DNA of 64,000 bases, from the NCBI GenBank assembly GCA_016490735.1, contig JAEMWC010000374.1, positions 577,501 to 641,500 on the forward strand, given 5' to 3'. A program made the position numbers and the translations under genes. Below the pieces are notes generated by a model. It had not been told where the DNA came from and ran no database searches. It saw only the letters and a list, made by a program, of their open reading frames with translations. Origin of the DNA: Pachyseris speciosa (Eukaryota; Cnidaria; Anthozoa; Scleractinia; Pachyseridae). Below, piece after piece: positions 1 to 12,180 of this stretch (positions are counted from its first letter, which is position 1; every line of letters begins with the position of its first letter).

Positions 1-12
1 TTTTTTCAACAG

Positions 13-469
13 ATTAAGGGTTTCCGCAAAAGCAGAGTGGGCTCAGAACAGAATGATGGAAATGGCATACAAATTGCCATTCGCTTCAATGGTGGGAAAA
101 GGGACTTTTTCCAAAAATTCATTTTTTCAGGTGAGCATAAAATATTATATGCTACAAGTACACAATTATGATGATGGTGTTCATAATGATGGTGATGATG
201 ATGATGATGATAGTAACAGGGGCAGAGGCACCGGTGGTGGTGATACCATTGATCACATAACCCAGATGTTGTTACAAATCATATTGTATGGTAATCATAA
301 AACTAATACTGACATACGTGTACTTTATTTATTAAAACAACAGGAAGTCTATGACTGGGTCGGGTCACTGGAGCAGGTGCCGTTGCATTTCACACTGCAA
401 CGAGGGAAAGAGGTGGTGAGGCACAGTGATCCACTGGAGCAGGATGAACTCTTGGACCTGGCGGAAAGA
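13..469 (+). CDS. Two exons of a UBX-like domain protein (5' part lies outside the window)
   Basis: The first exon is 13-130, after the acceptor ttttttcaacag and before the donor GTGAGC at 131. It encodes a beta-strand-like stretch GIQIAIRFNGGKRDFFQKF. The second exon is about 348-469, ending before GTAAGT at 470, and encodes VYDWVGSLEQVPLHFTLQ and then DELLDLAER. This resembles a UBX (ubiquitin-like) fold: a strand pair, the helix around YDWVGS and the strand PLHFTLQ. UBX domains usually bind p97/VCP or act as ubiquitin-like modules. The acceptor at 347 (gaag) keeps the frame, whereas the stronger-looking CAG at 343 would bring in an immediate TGA, so the junction is uncertain. The 469 donor is phase 0 and so is the exon at 9787, so both may belong to one gene. 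The intron 131-347 holds a GAT-rich microsatellite. The domain name is a resemblance seen by eye. Confidence 0.5.
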
Positions 470-1985
470 GTAAGTGGAAATGACAGAGTGAGCAGTAAAC
501 AATCATTGAACAATGACCTATTGTAGGTAGCAAATATCACTTATGTAGGTATAAAGGGCATACTTCATGAGCTTAAGAAAGTCTTCAACTGCTGTCTTCT
601 AGTTGAAAGTGAGGTTGTAGGTTTAGGGATGGACGAAAAGTCACATCATTTATATATTTTAATTGCTGTATTTTTCAAAGTGAATTAACCAAATTCTATA
701 TTTCACGTGGAACTATACTTTGGTGAAGGTTACCCTGTACGTTCAGGGGTGTCTCTAATCTAAGGGTTGTAGCGGCTCCTGATTACAGCCCTGATACCAT
801 AAACCCCGCATCATATTAAAGCTAACTGAACTAGCTACTCAGATATTGTACTAATTTTGTAAGAAAGAGAGTCATTGAACTTAATGCTCCATCAAGTATA
901 AACGACAACTACATGTGCTTTTTGTAATAAGGAATTTGAATTTTTTCTCTAAGTCTGGAACTCAGAAACTAAAAAAAAAAAAACAAAAAACAGGTTGGGG
1001 TTTTCCTTTATTCAACTGCCTTCACAAAATACAGAGCATTTTCAAATATGCTAGAAAAAAAATACAGAACAACCGCACGGAAATGGCTCTCAGTGAAAAG
1101 CGGTTTTGATACCCCATTTCTCAACACGTATTTGTCAAAGATAAATTAATCTAGTGACCTTCCAAATTTGCTCAAAATTGAACAAAGCGCCCTTGAGTTG
1201 TAACTCCTCCTCTTCTAATACAAAATAAAAATTTGCCAAAACAGCACTTGAAAAAAATCTTCACTACACAAACAAACACTGCCCAACAACACCTCTATCA
1301 ACAATCAGCCAATTAATTTAAGCTGACTTAACTTCCTGTCACCAACTGTGGAAATTTTCTGCATAATTTTATCTGCAGGCAAACACTCCTGCTTCAAACA
1401 GCTCGCTGATTTATCATTTTGTTACATATTCTCTGGCTTCAACTAAGTTTACCCGGCCCATCATAAGAGCCAGAAAACTAAGAGCGCACAACCTTCATGA
1501 AGCAAAGCAAGTTTTTTGCATCCAATAATTCCTGTGCAAATCGCTCAGTTGTCTGCAGTCACATTAACATACTGTCAACGTCTACATTCGGAGCTTATAG
1601 GTTTTTTTCCCAATATCTGAGTGACTATTTACTCGTTTTGAAATTTTTTTTTTTCGCAGTACAAAGTTCATTTTATGGAGAAAAATAAAAAATCTAAAAT
1701 TTTATACCTTGAACGTACACAGTAACATTGACTTGCAATAAGCATCAGAGATTTGTGCATTCTTTTTAACTGATCATTATTTTTTGTACAATCTTAGAGT
1801 GCTGTGGAAATGACTGAGCGGCTACAGACTACAGTAAGTGTTTAGCACTAGTTAAAAAGAGGCATGTCAAATTGAGAGCTACAAGGGCTCTTTGTTTTTC
1901 ATCCGATTAATATTAAAACACTTTGTCAACTGGGGCACATGTACAATAGAGTCTGGTGAGACTATAATTTACATACTGACTCACC
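470..1985. other. Intronic or intergenic, no supported feature
   Basis: AT-rich sequence with a poly(A) run near 970-985. A possible 35-bp exon, from after the AG at 1798 to the donor GTAAGT at 1834, was noticed but has no support beyond its splice sites. Confidence 0.4.
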
Positions 1986-2543
1986 ATGACAGCTTCGTCT
2001 TTTGTTTGTCATATTGGATCTGTCGTGTCTTTGCCTCATTCTCAAACATATAAAGAGACGTTTCGCATGCCTACCTTTTTAAATTCATGGTGGTTGACTG
2101 TGCTATGTATGGAGAAAATGGATCCCATCAGGTGAGTTTAGCCATTTGCTTTTTGTCTGATTTTTAATACAATATACCTTTCTAGCTAGATTATTATATT
2201 GGTGAAAGACTATAAGCAACTTTTTACTCTTTCTTTTCTTTACAGGCTTATCCTTGAATTGCAAGAATGCTTAATCTCGAAAACCTACACACAAAACTAC
2301 CAAAGTGCACTGGCCTGTACTATAATTTATCATAGTCAAAACAAACTAGTGTTAGATGTCACATGTGAAGGACTGAGGTCAAGAGAGGCCTTTAATCTTT
2401 CAGTGCTGCTAGAAAAAGCAAGGGGGATCGACAGCATTACTGTAAATGGAGAAAGACATTTAGAAAATCGTAGGGTAAAATTTACAAGACCACTCTCATT
2501 TGGTTTCCTGAACAACAACAAGCGAAAGAAGAAAACTAAATAA
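1986..2543 (+). CDS. Small two-exon candidate gene, function unknown
   Basis: An ATG at 1986, the first after an in-frame TGA at 1977, opens a reading frame to the donor GTGAGT at 2132. The next acceptor TTTACAG ends at 2245, and the second exon 2246-2543 ends in TAA. The junction codon is AG+G, so frame is kept, giving about 147 residues. The C-terminal half is hydrophilic, with pieces such as LVLDVTCEGLRSREAFNLS, and ends in the basic tail NNNKRKKKTK, which could be a nuclear localisation signal. I do not recognise the family. The exon might instead belong to a longer transcript that includes the UBX-like exons upstream. The L1-like element starts a few hundred bases downstream. Confidence 0.35.
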
Positions 2544-2776
2544 TATAATTGCTACCCAACCAACCGCTATATGCTCTTGTCCCCAGACTTAACTTTTTGT
2601 GTTGTTATTTTTGGTATAAATTTATTCCTTTGCTAGCAACACAACTGTCAACTGTCAACTGTCGGAGTCTGGAGCTGACCTTCAAAGAAGGTGGACGTGT
2701 TTTAGTTGCTCTGGTATACATTATCTTGTAGTATGTAATTCTAAGTCATTGGCGCTCCACTATCGTGAAATTCAGT

Positions 2777-3610
2777 ATGCCAAACGACATGAACGAAGGC
2801 CGAAACTGTGATGGAAGGGGAGGCAGAAAGCGTTTAAGAGCAAGCGGATCGCAAACTGAAGGTGATTGCATCGTCAGCGACAGCCATTGCTGCGAGGCGG
2901 CGGTCAATGTGGCTGAGATGAACTCTAAGTTGGATAAATTATTATCGTTAGTCTCTGAAATGGAGTCGGTGAAGAACAGAGTAGCTCAGTTGGAAGAAGA
3001 TAACAAGAAATTGAAAGAGTCCGAAGAGGGTACAAGTTTAGAAATTTGAAATTTGAAATCTGCAACAGTTTATACCGGCGCCTCTACAGAGAAGACCGCG
3101 AAAGATCTCAATTCTCTTGAGGAAGAAGTGTTGAGTCTCAAGCGTCGAAATATTAAATTAGAAGCGTACACCAGGAGAGAGAATCTCAAGTTCTTCAACA
3201 TTGAGGAAAATGAAAATGCTGGTGTAGAAGAGACAGTTCGTAAAACTCTTGTGGAAAAGATGAAAATCCCAGAGAAAGATGTGAAGAACATCCGCTTCGA
3301 ACGCATTCACCGATTGCCCACTAAGAAGACATCCTCCAAACCACAACCGGTAATAGCTAAATTTAGTTTTTATAAAGATAAGGAATTTGCGTGGTCTTTC
3401 GTCAAGAATCTCAAAGGAACTGGAATAGGAATTTCAAATGACTTCCCAAAAGAGATCGACGAGATCCACGAGCGATTGTACCCGGTTTTGAAGAAGGCGA
3501 AACAAGATCAGCAATCGGCTTTTTTCAAAATTGATAAATTGATTATAAACGGCCAAGTCTATAGAGGTACGGAAACAAATGATCTCGTGCATTACGGAGC
3601 TATAATGTAA
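2777..3610 (+). pseudogene. L1-like ORF1 (RNA-binding chaperone), one internal stop
   Basis: ATG at 2777; the frame is interrupted by TGA at 3047-3049 and continues in the same frame to TAA at 3610. The first part is acidic and Ser-rich, followed by heptad-like coiled coil (LDKLLSLVSEMESVKNRVAQ, then a second stretch around SLEEEVLSLKRRNIKLEA). After that comes the conserved entry motif TRRENLKFFNI and a domain with RFERIHRLP and the terminal region of L1 ORF1 proteins (Transposase_22 family). In that family the protein trimerises through the coiled coil and coats the element's RNA. The single stop is the only lesion, so the inactivation looks modest in age. Confidence 0.85.
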
Positions 3611-3921
3611 ATTGAACCCAAATTTCACGGATGGAGCGTTGCGAAACAAGGCACGTCTTATTCACTGTATGTATATCTGTGTTTTTCTGTGTTATTCATT
3701 TTGTTTTTCTTGCCCTTACTTCTTGCATGAGTTTTATTTTTGTTTCTAGTATTACATCTGTTTATCTTTTTTTCTGCTATGCCCGAGCCCTGTTTCCTTT
3801 GTAGTGTGCTTTGATTCATATATCGATTTGATTAGCAGTTTGCAGATCGTTGTTTACGTTATTATGTTGGAATGTTGGTTCCTCCTGCAATTCAGTCTTC
3901 TACTCCAGTATAAGTTATATA

Positions 3922-6900
3922 ATGTCCGATACAATTAGATTAATTTCCCTGAACGTAAGGGGCATTAGCAATTTTCAGAAGCGAAGATCTATGTTTACAT
4001 GGTTTCGGAGGAAAAGAGCAGACATTATTTTTATACAGGAAACACATTCAAAGAAAGAATTAGAATCTCAGTGGAAAAATGAATGGGGCGCTCAATTAAT
4101 ATTTTCACATGAAAGTCCCAACGCACGCGGAGTTGCGATTTTATTTAAAAAAGGTGTGGACTACTGTATTCAATCGAAGATAATTGATCCTTTGGGTCGC
4201 TTTATTATTCTAAAGGTGGAGATTGAAGATAGTTTGTACGTCTTGATTAACGTCTATGCTCCAAATAAGGATAAAGAAATTTCTAAATTCTTTAATGATT
4301 TGTTGGTCACTATACAGTGTACGTAGAGAAGAGTTGGATACTGAAGAAAACTTCATTGTCGGAGGAGATTTTAATTGCCCACTTAATCCATTATTGGATA
4401 AGAAAGGTGGTTCTCTGACCCCACGTAAATCGGTTGTTACAAGTATTGATTGCTTTCGAGAAGAACTCGACTTAGTTGATATTTGGCGAGTTCAAAATCC
4501 GATCACTAAAAGCTTCACTTGGAGCCAAAAGTCTCCCAAAATATTCTGCCGACTAGATTACTGGTTAATTTCAAACAATTTACAGGACTTTATCGCCTCT
4601 ACTTGCATACTTCCAGCCATTAAGACCGATCATGTGGCTATTGTTGTAGATCTTAAAAATGAAGACAATCAAATGAAAGGCCCCGGTATCTGGAAAATGA
4701 ATTGCTCTTTATTGGAGGATGTAAGTTATGTTAATGACGTTACGGAGAAAATTCCAGTGTGGATTGCTGAAGGTGAAAAAGACCTCACAGATAATCGCAG
4801 TATTTGGGAATGGCTAAAGTATAATATAAGAGCAAATGCAATAGAGCATTCAATTAGAAGAGCTCATGAAAGAAAACAAAAGGAGGAGTCCCTCCAAGAT
4901 GATTATTCCAGGGCAAGTAAGGTGTATGAAGAGGACACTAATAATATAACTGCAGATCAGTTGAATTCGGCAAAAGAGAAGCTAGAATTATTTTATGAAG
5001 AAAAGGTTAAAGGAATAATCATACGTGCACGAGCTCGTTGGCATGAACACGGTGAGAGAAGTACAAAATATTTCTTGAATTTGGAAAAGAGAAACCACAT
5101 TAAAAAACACATGCGAAAATTAGACATTAATGGTTCAGTAACTACCGACCTTCCACTATACTTTCTGAGCAAAAGCGTTTCTATCAGGATTTGTATGCCA
5201 GCGGTCACCAGGGCAGTGACGCGGTAATGGGCTTCTTAGATACGCTTGATATCCCAAAACTGTCTGAAGAACAAAAAAATGCGCGTGAAGGTAAAATCTG
5301 TCCAATGGAATGCAAACTGATTTTGGAAACGTTTCAGGATAATAAAACTCCTGGAAATGATGGAATGCCTGCCGAGTTCTACAAAAAATTTTGGAATTTA
5401 ATTAGTGAACCCTTTGTCAAATGTGCGAATGAATGTTTTGAAAAGATGGAAATGTCAAATTCTCAAAAGCAAGCAGTGATAACTCTTATAGAAAAGAAAG
5501 GAAAAGATCGTATGTTTCTAGAGAACTGGAGACCAATTTCTCTTGTAAATGTAGATGCAAAATTGTGTCGAAAGTTTTAGCTAATAGAATCAAAAGTGTT
5601 TTACCTAATATTATCCATCATAATCAAACTGGTTATGTTCAGGATCGTTACATTGGTGAAACCATACGCTCTATTTTTGATATAATGGAATTTACCGTTA
5701 AAAGGAATGTGCCCGGCATGTTGATACTTATTGATTTTCAGAAAGCATTTGATAGCCTTGAATGGGACTTTATTTTTGGTTGTTTGGATGCCTTTAACTT
5801 TGGTCCAGATTTTAGTCGCTGGGTTAAAACCTTTTATAAAATATTGCAAGTTGTGTAATAAATAACGGCAACACCTCTGATTACTTCTTTCTCGAGCGTG
5901 GTGTTAGGCAGGGCGACCCTTTATCACCCTATCTTTTTGTATTGGCAGCCGAAGCTCTTGCAATAGCTGTTCGACAGAACACCGAAATAAAAGGCATTTT
6001 TATAGGCGAGCAGGAAACAAAATTGCTGCAATATGCAGATGATATGACTGCAGTACTTTCAGATACGGATTCAGCTCTAGCACTTTTTAGCCTTCTCGAC
6101 TCTTTTAAAAAAGCTTCAGGTCTTACCATTAATTGCGCTAAAACGGAAGGTATGTGGATTGAGTCCACGTGAGCCAACAAAGCAAAACCATTTGGTATCA
6201 ATTGGCCTAAAGAACCAATAAAAGCACTTGGGATTTTTTACACGTACGATCAAAAACTTCTTCAAGAAAAAAACTTTTTAGAGAATTTGGATAAAATTAA
6301 GAAACTCTTGAATATCTGGCATTCTCGAGGTTTATCTTTGTATGGAAAGGTGACAGTTATCAAGTCTCTTGTAGTGCCCAAGTTTGTCTATGTTTCCTCA
6401 TTAATGCCAACTCCCAAAGAAATTATTTCAGAACTCAATCGTTTACTATATAAATTTCTGTGGAATGGTACAGATAAAGTTACACGATTGTCAACTATAA
6501 ATGATTACGACAAGGGTGGATTACAAATGATTGATCTAGACTGTACGATTAAGTCACTGCGCTTAGCCTGGTTAAAAAGGATATTTAGTGCTCATGACGG
6601 CACTTGGAAAACCTATCTACGATATATTTTGGAAAGGTATGGAGGTTTATTTTTATTTAATTGCAACTTTGAAATTAAAGATTATTCACTTGATTCACAA
6701 TTCTATGCCGAGCTTTTGCAGTGGTGGTCGGAGTTTCGTGAAAACTTTGGAAAAACGAAGGATTGGCGCAATATAATATGGAATAATAAAGAAATTCGAA
6801 TAAACAACACTCCAGTATTCTATAAAAATTACTTCGATTCTGGTATTGTTTTTGTAAATGACTTGTTATTTTCTTTAAATAACATCGATTCTTTCAAAGT

Positions 6901-7645
6901 CATTAACAACAAAGTAAATAAAACTAACTTTTTAGTCTGGGCAGGACTTCGACATTCCGTGCCAACATCCTTGAAAGGAAATTCCGCGCATTCAGAGATA
7001 TCTTTTTCCATCATTATTGACAATAACGATTCTGATGTGACAAAAAAGAAATCAAAACATTTCTATTCGTTATTGATAAGTATAAAAGCGCAATTACCCA
7101 GTGCGGCCAGAAAGTTACAGAATGAATTTAATCTTACGACTTCTCAAGTAGAACAGGTGTTTAATTTACCCCACAAGGTGGCTCTTGAAACTTATGTGAA
7201 AGCCTTTCAATACAAAGTTTTAAATTCCATCCTTTATACCAATACCAAACTTCAAAAAATAAGTTATAGTACTGATGACAAGTGTACATTTTGCAAATCC
7301 GAGCCAGAAACACTGTATCATTTGCTGTATAACTGCCCTCACTCTCAAACCTTCTGGGCTAACTTTGAACTGTTCTGGTATTCATCTATAAAAGAAAAAA
7401 TTCACCTTACTCTACAAGATGTCTTGGTCGGTATTTTGACACGCTCTTGTCCCTTACTCAACTATTTTCTCCTTATTGCAAAGATTTATATTTGGGACTG
7501 CAGAAGGAACCAAGTTTATCCAAATATTACTGGATTCAAACTTAAAGTTCAAATAAAGTATGAAACTGAGCTTTATATATGGCGTCAGGGTAGGAAAAAA
7601 GATTTTTTAAAGGAAAAATGGGCGGGCTTTCAGAATCTTTTGTAA
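3922..7645 (+). pseudogene. L1-like ORF2: APE endonuclease, reverse transcriptase, Zn finger (frameshifted)
   Basis: The preferred start is the ATG at 3922 (MSDTIRLISLNVRG). The endonuclease signatures are all visible: SLNVRG, IQETH, GGDFN, RLDYWLIS and TDHVAI. The RT signatures follow: GNDGMPAEFYKKFW, NWRPISLVN, motif A DFQKAFDSLEW, motif B GVRQGDPLSPYLF and the catalytic YADD at about 6032. The C-terminal region has the zf-RVT pattern CTFC...HLLYNC at about 7284-7340. The frame changes near 4310-4330 (within the APE domain), near 5160-5190, near 5565-5580 and near 5850. A TGA at about 6170 interrupts the RT after motif C. Downstream, 6287-7645 is open to the TAA. The protein would nick target DNA and copy the element RNA by target-primed reverse transcription. 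This copy is dead. Confidence 0.95.
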
Positions 7646-7847
7646 TAATTCATGCCTCTCACACTCTCTCTTTCTCTTTTTTTTTTGTTAGTGGTAGTGT
7701 CGTAAATGTAACATTGCAATTGCTTCTCTATATTGTGCCCTTATATGTATATAAATAGGTTTTTCTTTTTTTTTATTTCTTGTGTTTTGTATTTTTATAC
7801 TGTAATTTGTACAACTGTAACTACTTTAGTATTATTAGTATTTTTGT

Positions 7848-7917
7848 ATTAATCAACATATTGTTATTAAAAAAAACACGCAATTAATCAACATATTGTT
7901 ATTTAAAAAAACACACA
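7848..7917 (+). repeat. 35-bp tandem 3' tail of the L1-like element (two copies)
   Basis: A unit beginning ATTAATCAACATATTGTTAT and ending in A-run plus ACACRCA occurs at 7848 and again at 7883, with only one or two differences. It lies about 200 bp after the ORF2 stop and probably marks the 3' terminus of the element. Confidence 0.75.
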
Positions 7918-9130
7918 ATGACTGTCACGAGTTGACAAATACACAAAAGTTATACTTCTATAATTATTCAAGATCGATCCTCAAAACAAATTCGTTACCA
8001 CTGCCAAGAACAATGCTATTCAAACAGACAAAAACAGCAACCCATTGCCGACAGTGGTTCTCATCAACTCTTGAATGCGTCCCAGCTGACATAGTCCCTT
8101 AAATGATTGTTCAAATCGTTCCTATTTAGTTTTACACCAACTTAGGAAAACAAGGTCCTTATTCCTCTATGAACAGATTTGTTTGGTAAAGCCATGCGTG
8201 AACTAGAGTGCTTTGTAGCCAAATTTAATTTAAAAACAAATTTTATTTCCATGTTTTGCTGTTAACCATTTGCTGAAATAAGAGTATTTTGTCATCTGGT
8301 GTTATCTTTTCTTTACAGCTTTCAATTGATAAAGATGAGCTTTAACAAAAGTTCTCATTACCATGTGTATTTTGCTGGAAATCAAGTGATAAACAAAAAA
8401 TTCAACTAAAACAATTTTTAAAACTATATATGACCTAACACTTTATATGTAGTTAACCAAGACCTTTATTGTAGAAAATTTGAACAAATAAAAATTGTTC
8501 CTCACATACCTTTAATCAATATCATAAAAGCACACCTCCTGTAAAATGCTTTTGAAGATCCTACAAAATAATGTGGTAAAATAGTAATAATCCTCATTAT
8601 TGTTTTTGGTGTAGCTACAAAGTAAGTTAAATCACTTTAATGACTAGCACTATTTTCTTCATGTCTTGCAGTATGTGACAAATGCTGACTCATTCAGTAA
8701 AGCAAAACATAAATTACAGTAATCACATATCAACAAAAATTAGTCTTGGAGTGAAGGTTTCTAGGCTGTAATCCTGATCTCTGCCTAACCTTAATTCTAA
8801 TGAAGCTTTTCAGTATTCTAACCCTTAACCTAGCCGTAACCTTAATGCCTAGATGTCCAAAGACTTTAAGACCTTTTGTTGTTGATATTGTTAAGCCCTG
8901 GTCACAAGGAGGAATATTGTCTTTTAGCAAAATATCAAATATAAAGGAAGCTTTTAATTACCAGTAGTTGGTAGTGTTACTGAAGTATAGAGAGTAAAAA
9001 AATGCCATCTCCACATAGGAATTGTTCAGGTTATAGATTACACTGACCCAGACTGCATTCCAATTAAAAAGTAGCCTAAGACAGGTAAAATAAATTTTGC
9101 AATTGAACCAGGATCAAGACAAACTGGAGC
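7918..9130. other. AT-rich non-coding stretch
   Basis: No open frame with family resemblance, no clear terminal repeats and no RNA gene was seen. If the UBX exons and the tail exons at 9787-10341 are one gene, this is intron. Confidence 0.4.
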
Positions 9131-9135
9131 AATAG

Positions 9136-9321
9136 GTTCCTAATTGAGCCAGGACTTCTGTGACCAGGCTCTTCACGGGCCAGGACTTTTGTGACCAGGC
9201 TCTTAGGAATGTAACCCCAGATGACTGAGTTCCTAATTGAGCCAGGACTTCTGTGACCAGGCTCTAAATGGGCCAGGACTTTTGTGACCAGGTTCTTGGG
9301 AATGTAACCCCAAATCACTGA
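9136..9321 (+). repeat. Two 93-bp tandem units containing an internal half-repeat
   Basis: GTTCCTAATTGAGCCAGGAC starts at 9136 and at 9229. Inside each unit the phrase CCAGGACTTYTGTGACCAGG occurs twice, so the 93-bp unit itself grew from a shorter duplication. The frames are open only because of the periodicity; I do not call a gene. Confidence 0.85.
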
Positions 9322-9719
9322 ATCTGAATAGATGACTGACTTCTCAGAAACACATTAAGGGACTTCAACAAAAGATACATCAGATACTTCTTAAATTAAA
9401 GTCTCCCAATAAGTCATTTCATAGAACAATATAAAATTATAAATGAATATAATTAAGCTTCCATTAAATTAACTAGTGATTATCTATTGAAATACAGAGT
9501 GTGTAAAAGTGACAAACTGACAGTTGGCAGTGAAAGTTATAATCTTTGACAATTTCCTTCAAAATGGAATTGTGGCTGAACAGCTTCAGTTTTCAACAAC
9601 AGATTCTTAAATGACGCCACTATGTTAGTTGATTTTATAAAGCAATTTAATTTTTAAACTTGTTCCAAAAATCAAACATTGTCATCTACAAACTTGGCTA
9701 CATGTGCACCCTGTCTCGT

Positions 9720-9767
9720 GAGGGAGGTATGCTACTCATTTGGCCTCGCGAGTAGTATACTTCCCTC
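9720..9767. repeat. 48-bp imperfect hairpin
   Basis: GAGGGAGGTATGCTACTC is followed after a short loop by its reverse complement GAGTAGTATACTTCCCTC. It sits just upstream of the acceptor at 9786 and may be a small MITE remnant. Confidence 0.6.
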
Positions 9768-9786
9768 TGCCTATGTTTCATTGCAG

Positions 9787-10341
9787 GTGTCATTCAGGGG
9801 AAACTTTGGAGAAAACAGAGCAGAAGATCTCTCAAAAACCATTGAAGGTAAGTACACATGCAAACCTCTATAGAGTTGTTGTATACAATAGCCTCTGTAA
9901 AACCATCCCCGTAATTGAGACTGACCACCTCCTTCAAGGAACAACTTGTCAAAAGTGCAAAACTTTCGAAATCAATATTCATTGCCTAGATTTTCGCATG
10001 CTACAATAACTATTTTAATTTTCAGTAGGCAACCACTTTTAACATGATCAAAACTTACTTTGGGCTCTACTTGCAATGGGTAGCAGGACTTGTTAAAAGC
10101 CCAATAATAATAATAATAATAATAACAATAATAAAATAATAACCGATCATTTTCTTTTTTCCTGGAAACAAAAGATGAACAAAAGGTCCAAGAAGAACAT
10201 GAAGGTGATGTCAATGCTGATGGCGATAATGAGAAGAATGAAGAAGGCAGTGGAACAAGGAAAAGAAAAAGGATGAGGAGAGATAAGAGAACAAACAAAG
10301 AGCGCAGAAAAAAACAAAAAAAGAATGAAACACCACAATAG
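9787..10341 (+). CDS. Two C-terminal exons ending in an acidic then Lys/Arg-rich tail
   Basis: Exon 9787-9847 lies between the acceptor TTGCAG and the donor GTAAGT and encodes VSFRGNFGENRAEDLSKTIE plus one base. Exon 10175-10341 begins after AAAAG and restores the frame (G+AT = Asp). It encodes an acidic segment (EEHEGDVNADGDNEKNEEG) and then an Arg/Lys-rich run (TRKRKRMRRDKR) before TAG. A nuclear localisation or nucleolar signal is the natural reading of this tail. Both exons keep a perfect phase match, which argues they are real. Similar basic tail exons occur at 14242 and 44453. The 5' part is not identified here. The phase-0 donor at 469 (UBX-like exons) could splice to 9787. Confidence 0.6.
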
Positions 10342-11313
10342 GCATTATATTTAAGGGCCGTCTGACCCATCTTTCACGTGTTTGCAAGGAAGTGAAATTC
10401 CAGTTCCAGTTTATCTTGTTATCATCTTTTTAACCAGGCATCGTGTTGCTAATTCATGTACAAGTCTGGCAAATTCGAAAGCACTACCTGGAAATGTGTT
10501 ACTTAACAAGTGAAATGCCAATGCACAACTAAAATAATTCCAGTTTGCCTGATTCTGAAGAAACTATCAACATTTGGAACTTAAACCTGATCTTAGCTAT
10601 TGCAGCAAAGCAAACAAGCAAAATCTCAGCATAGTTTAATGTGAATCTATACAGGAACCATAAATCCACAGAAGAGGTCATCACAATGATACATGTGCAC
10701 GCAGGATTATAAACCTCGTCGTTTTTGGTCACGTGATCATGGGCATGGCCAGTGAGATTATTATTCACCGTTGATATTAATAACAAGATATGTCCAAGTT
10801 AAAACACAAACAATTTCCTTAGGAACAGCTTCTAAGGAGAGGTCTGGGGGCCCTTAAATTAGCTACATCAAAACAGATTTGGTGATTTTTTTTCTCAATT
10901 TAACTACTTCGCTCCCAAGATCTGAAAACTAATTCTCCTGAACGATTGTCATACATACCGGTATTACCGGTAAATATTTTCTTTTTAAATTATTCCTGAA
11001 AATTTGGTATTATATCAAGACCATGTGCACTAATAATATTGACTATTTCCTCTCTGCTTGACAGTATAGTATTATTACAATAACTGTAAAGAGAATTTTA
11101 ATGCTGGGAGTGAAAAGGTTAAAACCACATGTCAGTTTTGAAGATTGAGTGTGAGATGCAGAATTTGTTTAAGAGTCTGTGTATCTCATTTCATTCTATT
11201 TAAAATGACAGCACACATTAGAGCAAAAAAACAAGTACTTGCAAACTTCTTAATAAGATTGCAAAAACATATAAAGAAGGATTTTAATGTTTATTTATGT
11301 GTTGAACATACTA

Positions 11314-11550
11314 CAGTTGAACCTTGGTTATCCGGACCTTGATTATCCAGATTTTTCGAATACACAACATATAAACCTGGTCCCAGTTTTTCATGAATAT
11401 TAATAAGCCATATTTAAGATCCACAGCAAAATTCCCTCAAATTAAGTCAGTTTTGGATCATTAATATTCATATTTTTGATTGTCCGAACTCTCGATTATC
11501 CAGACTGTTCAGCTCAGTCCCCATGAGTTCGAATAATCGAGGTTTAACTG
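11314..11550. mobile_element. pogo/Tigger-type MITE, 237 bp
   Basis: The terminal inverted repeats are CAGTTGAACCTTGGTTATCC at the left and the complement of ...GATTATTCGAAC-type sequence ending GGTTTAACTG at the right. TA dinucleotides flank both ends (11312-11313 and 11551-11552). TA target sites and CAGTTGAACC ends are typical of pogo-like Tc1/mariner elements. No transposase is present. Confidence 0.8.
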
Positions 11551-12118
11551 TAGTGATGCTTAAAGGAACACAAATTTAAATAGAATGAAATCTCAAAAGT
11601 TATAGTTTGAATGGTGTCATTTTGCATTTTCAGAAAATATACATAACCCCCCCACAGAGGGTTGATGACAAATCCAAAGGTGAAGGGGGCTAGCAAAATC
11701 AAAAGTTTTGTGAGAAAAATATGGTACTAAGTTGGATTTCTGGAGGGGTGAGACAGATCGTTTATGATAAAAAATACATCGCAGTCCGAAGACTGAATTA
11801 TGTGTTAAGTTTTTCTATGAGATTTCAATGAGAGGGTGTAAAACAAAAATCTCTTGGGGTTTATGTATATTTCCTGATACCACACTTTAGTTAGGTTTAT
11901 ACTGCAGCCAGGCACATTGCACATAGTGAGAATCACCTGTCAAGTAATTTGCCAATATTATTTGCAAGAGGCAAGCTTTGTGTTTCATAGTTCAATTTGT
12001 GAGACAAAAAAATGACAGATGACCAATAGCTCAAAACCAAGACTGTGGTGTTGGATGAGCCCACATGGTCTTGCAATTATGGTGATAAAATAATGGAGAG
12101 TTTGTATTGGATTAACAC

Positions 12119-12180
12119 GATTACAACATTTTATTACATTAACTGCATGGATGCAGTTAATGTAATAAAATGTTGTAATC
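12119..12180. repeat. Perfect 62-bp palindrome
   Basis: GATTACAACATTTTATTACA and the following bases to TGCAT are repeated as an exact reverse complement after a GG centre, ending GTTGTAATC. Both arms are identical over 30 bp, so this would form a stable hairpin. Confidence 0.9.

Larger units (their letters stand above)
2700..7917 (+). mobile_element. L1-like non-LTR retrotransposon, nearly full length, inactivated
   Basis: The layout is short 5' UTR, ORF1 (coiled coil plus RRM-like), a roughly 310-bp spacer, ORF2 (APE endonuclease, reverse transcriptase, CCHC-like C-terminal finger), then a 3' UTR ending in a twice-repeated 35-bp A-rich tail. This is the order of the L1/Tx1 group. ORF1 carries one in-frame stop. 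ORF2 carries at least three frameshifts and one stop, so this copy cannot be active. The 5' edge is only approximate, and I found no clear target-site duplication. Confidence 0.9.

Noticed and set aside
9076..9318. Minus-strand frame with repeated GHRSPGSIRN
   Set aside because: It is the translation of the 93-bp tandem repeat and has no other support.
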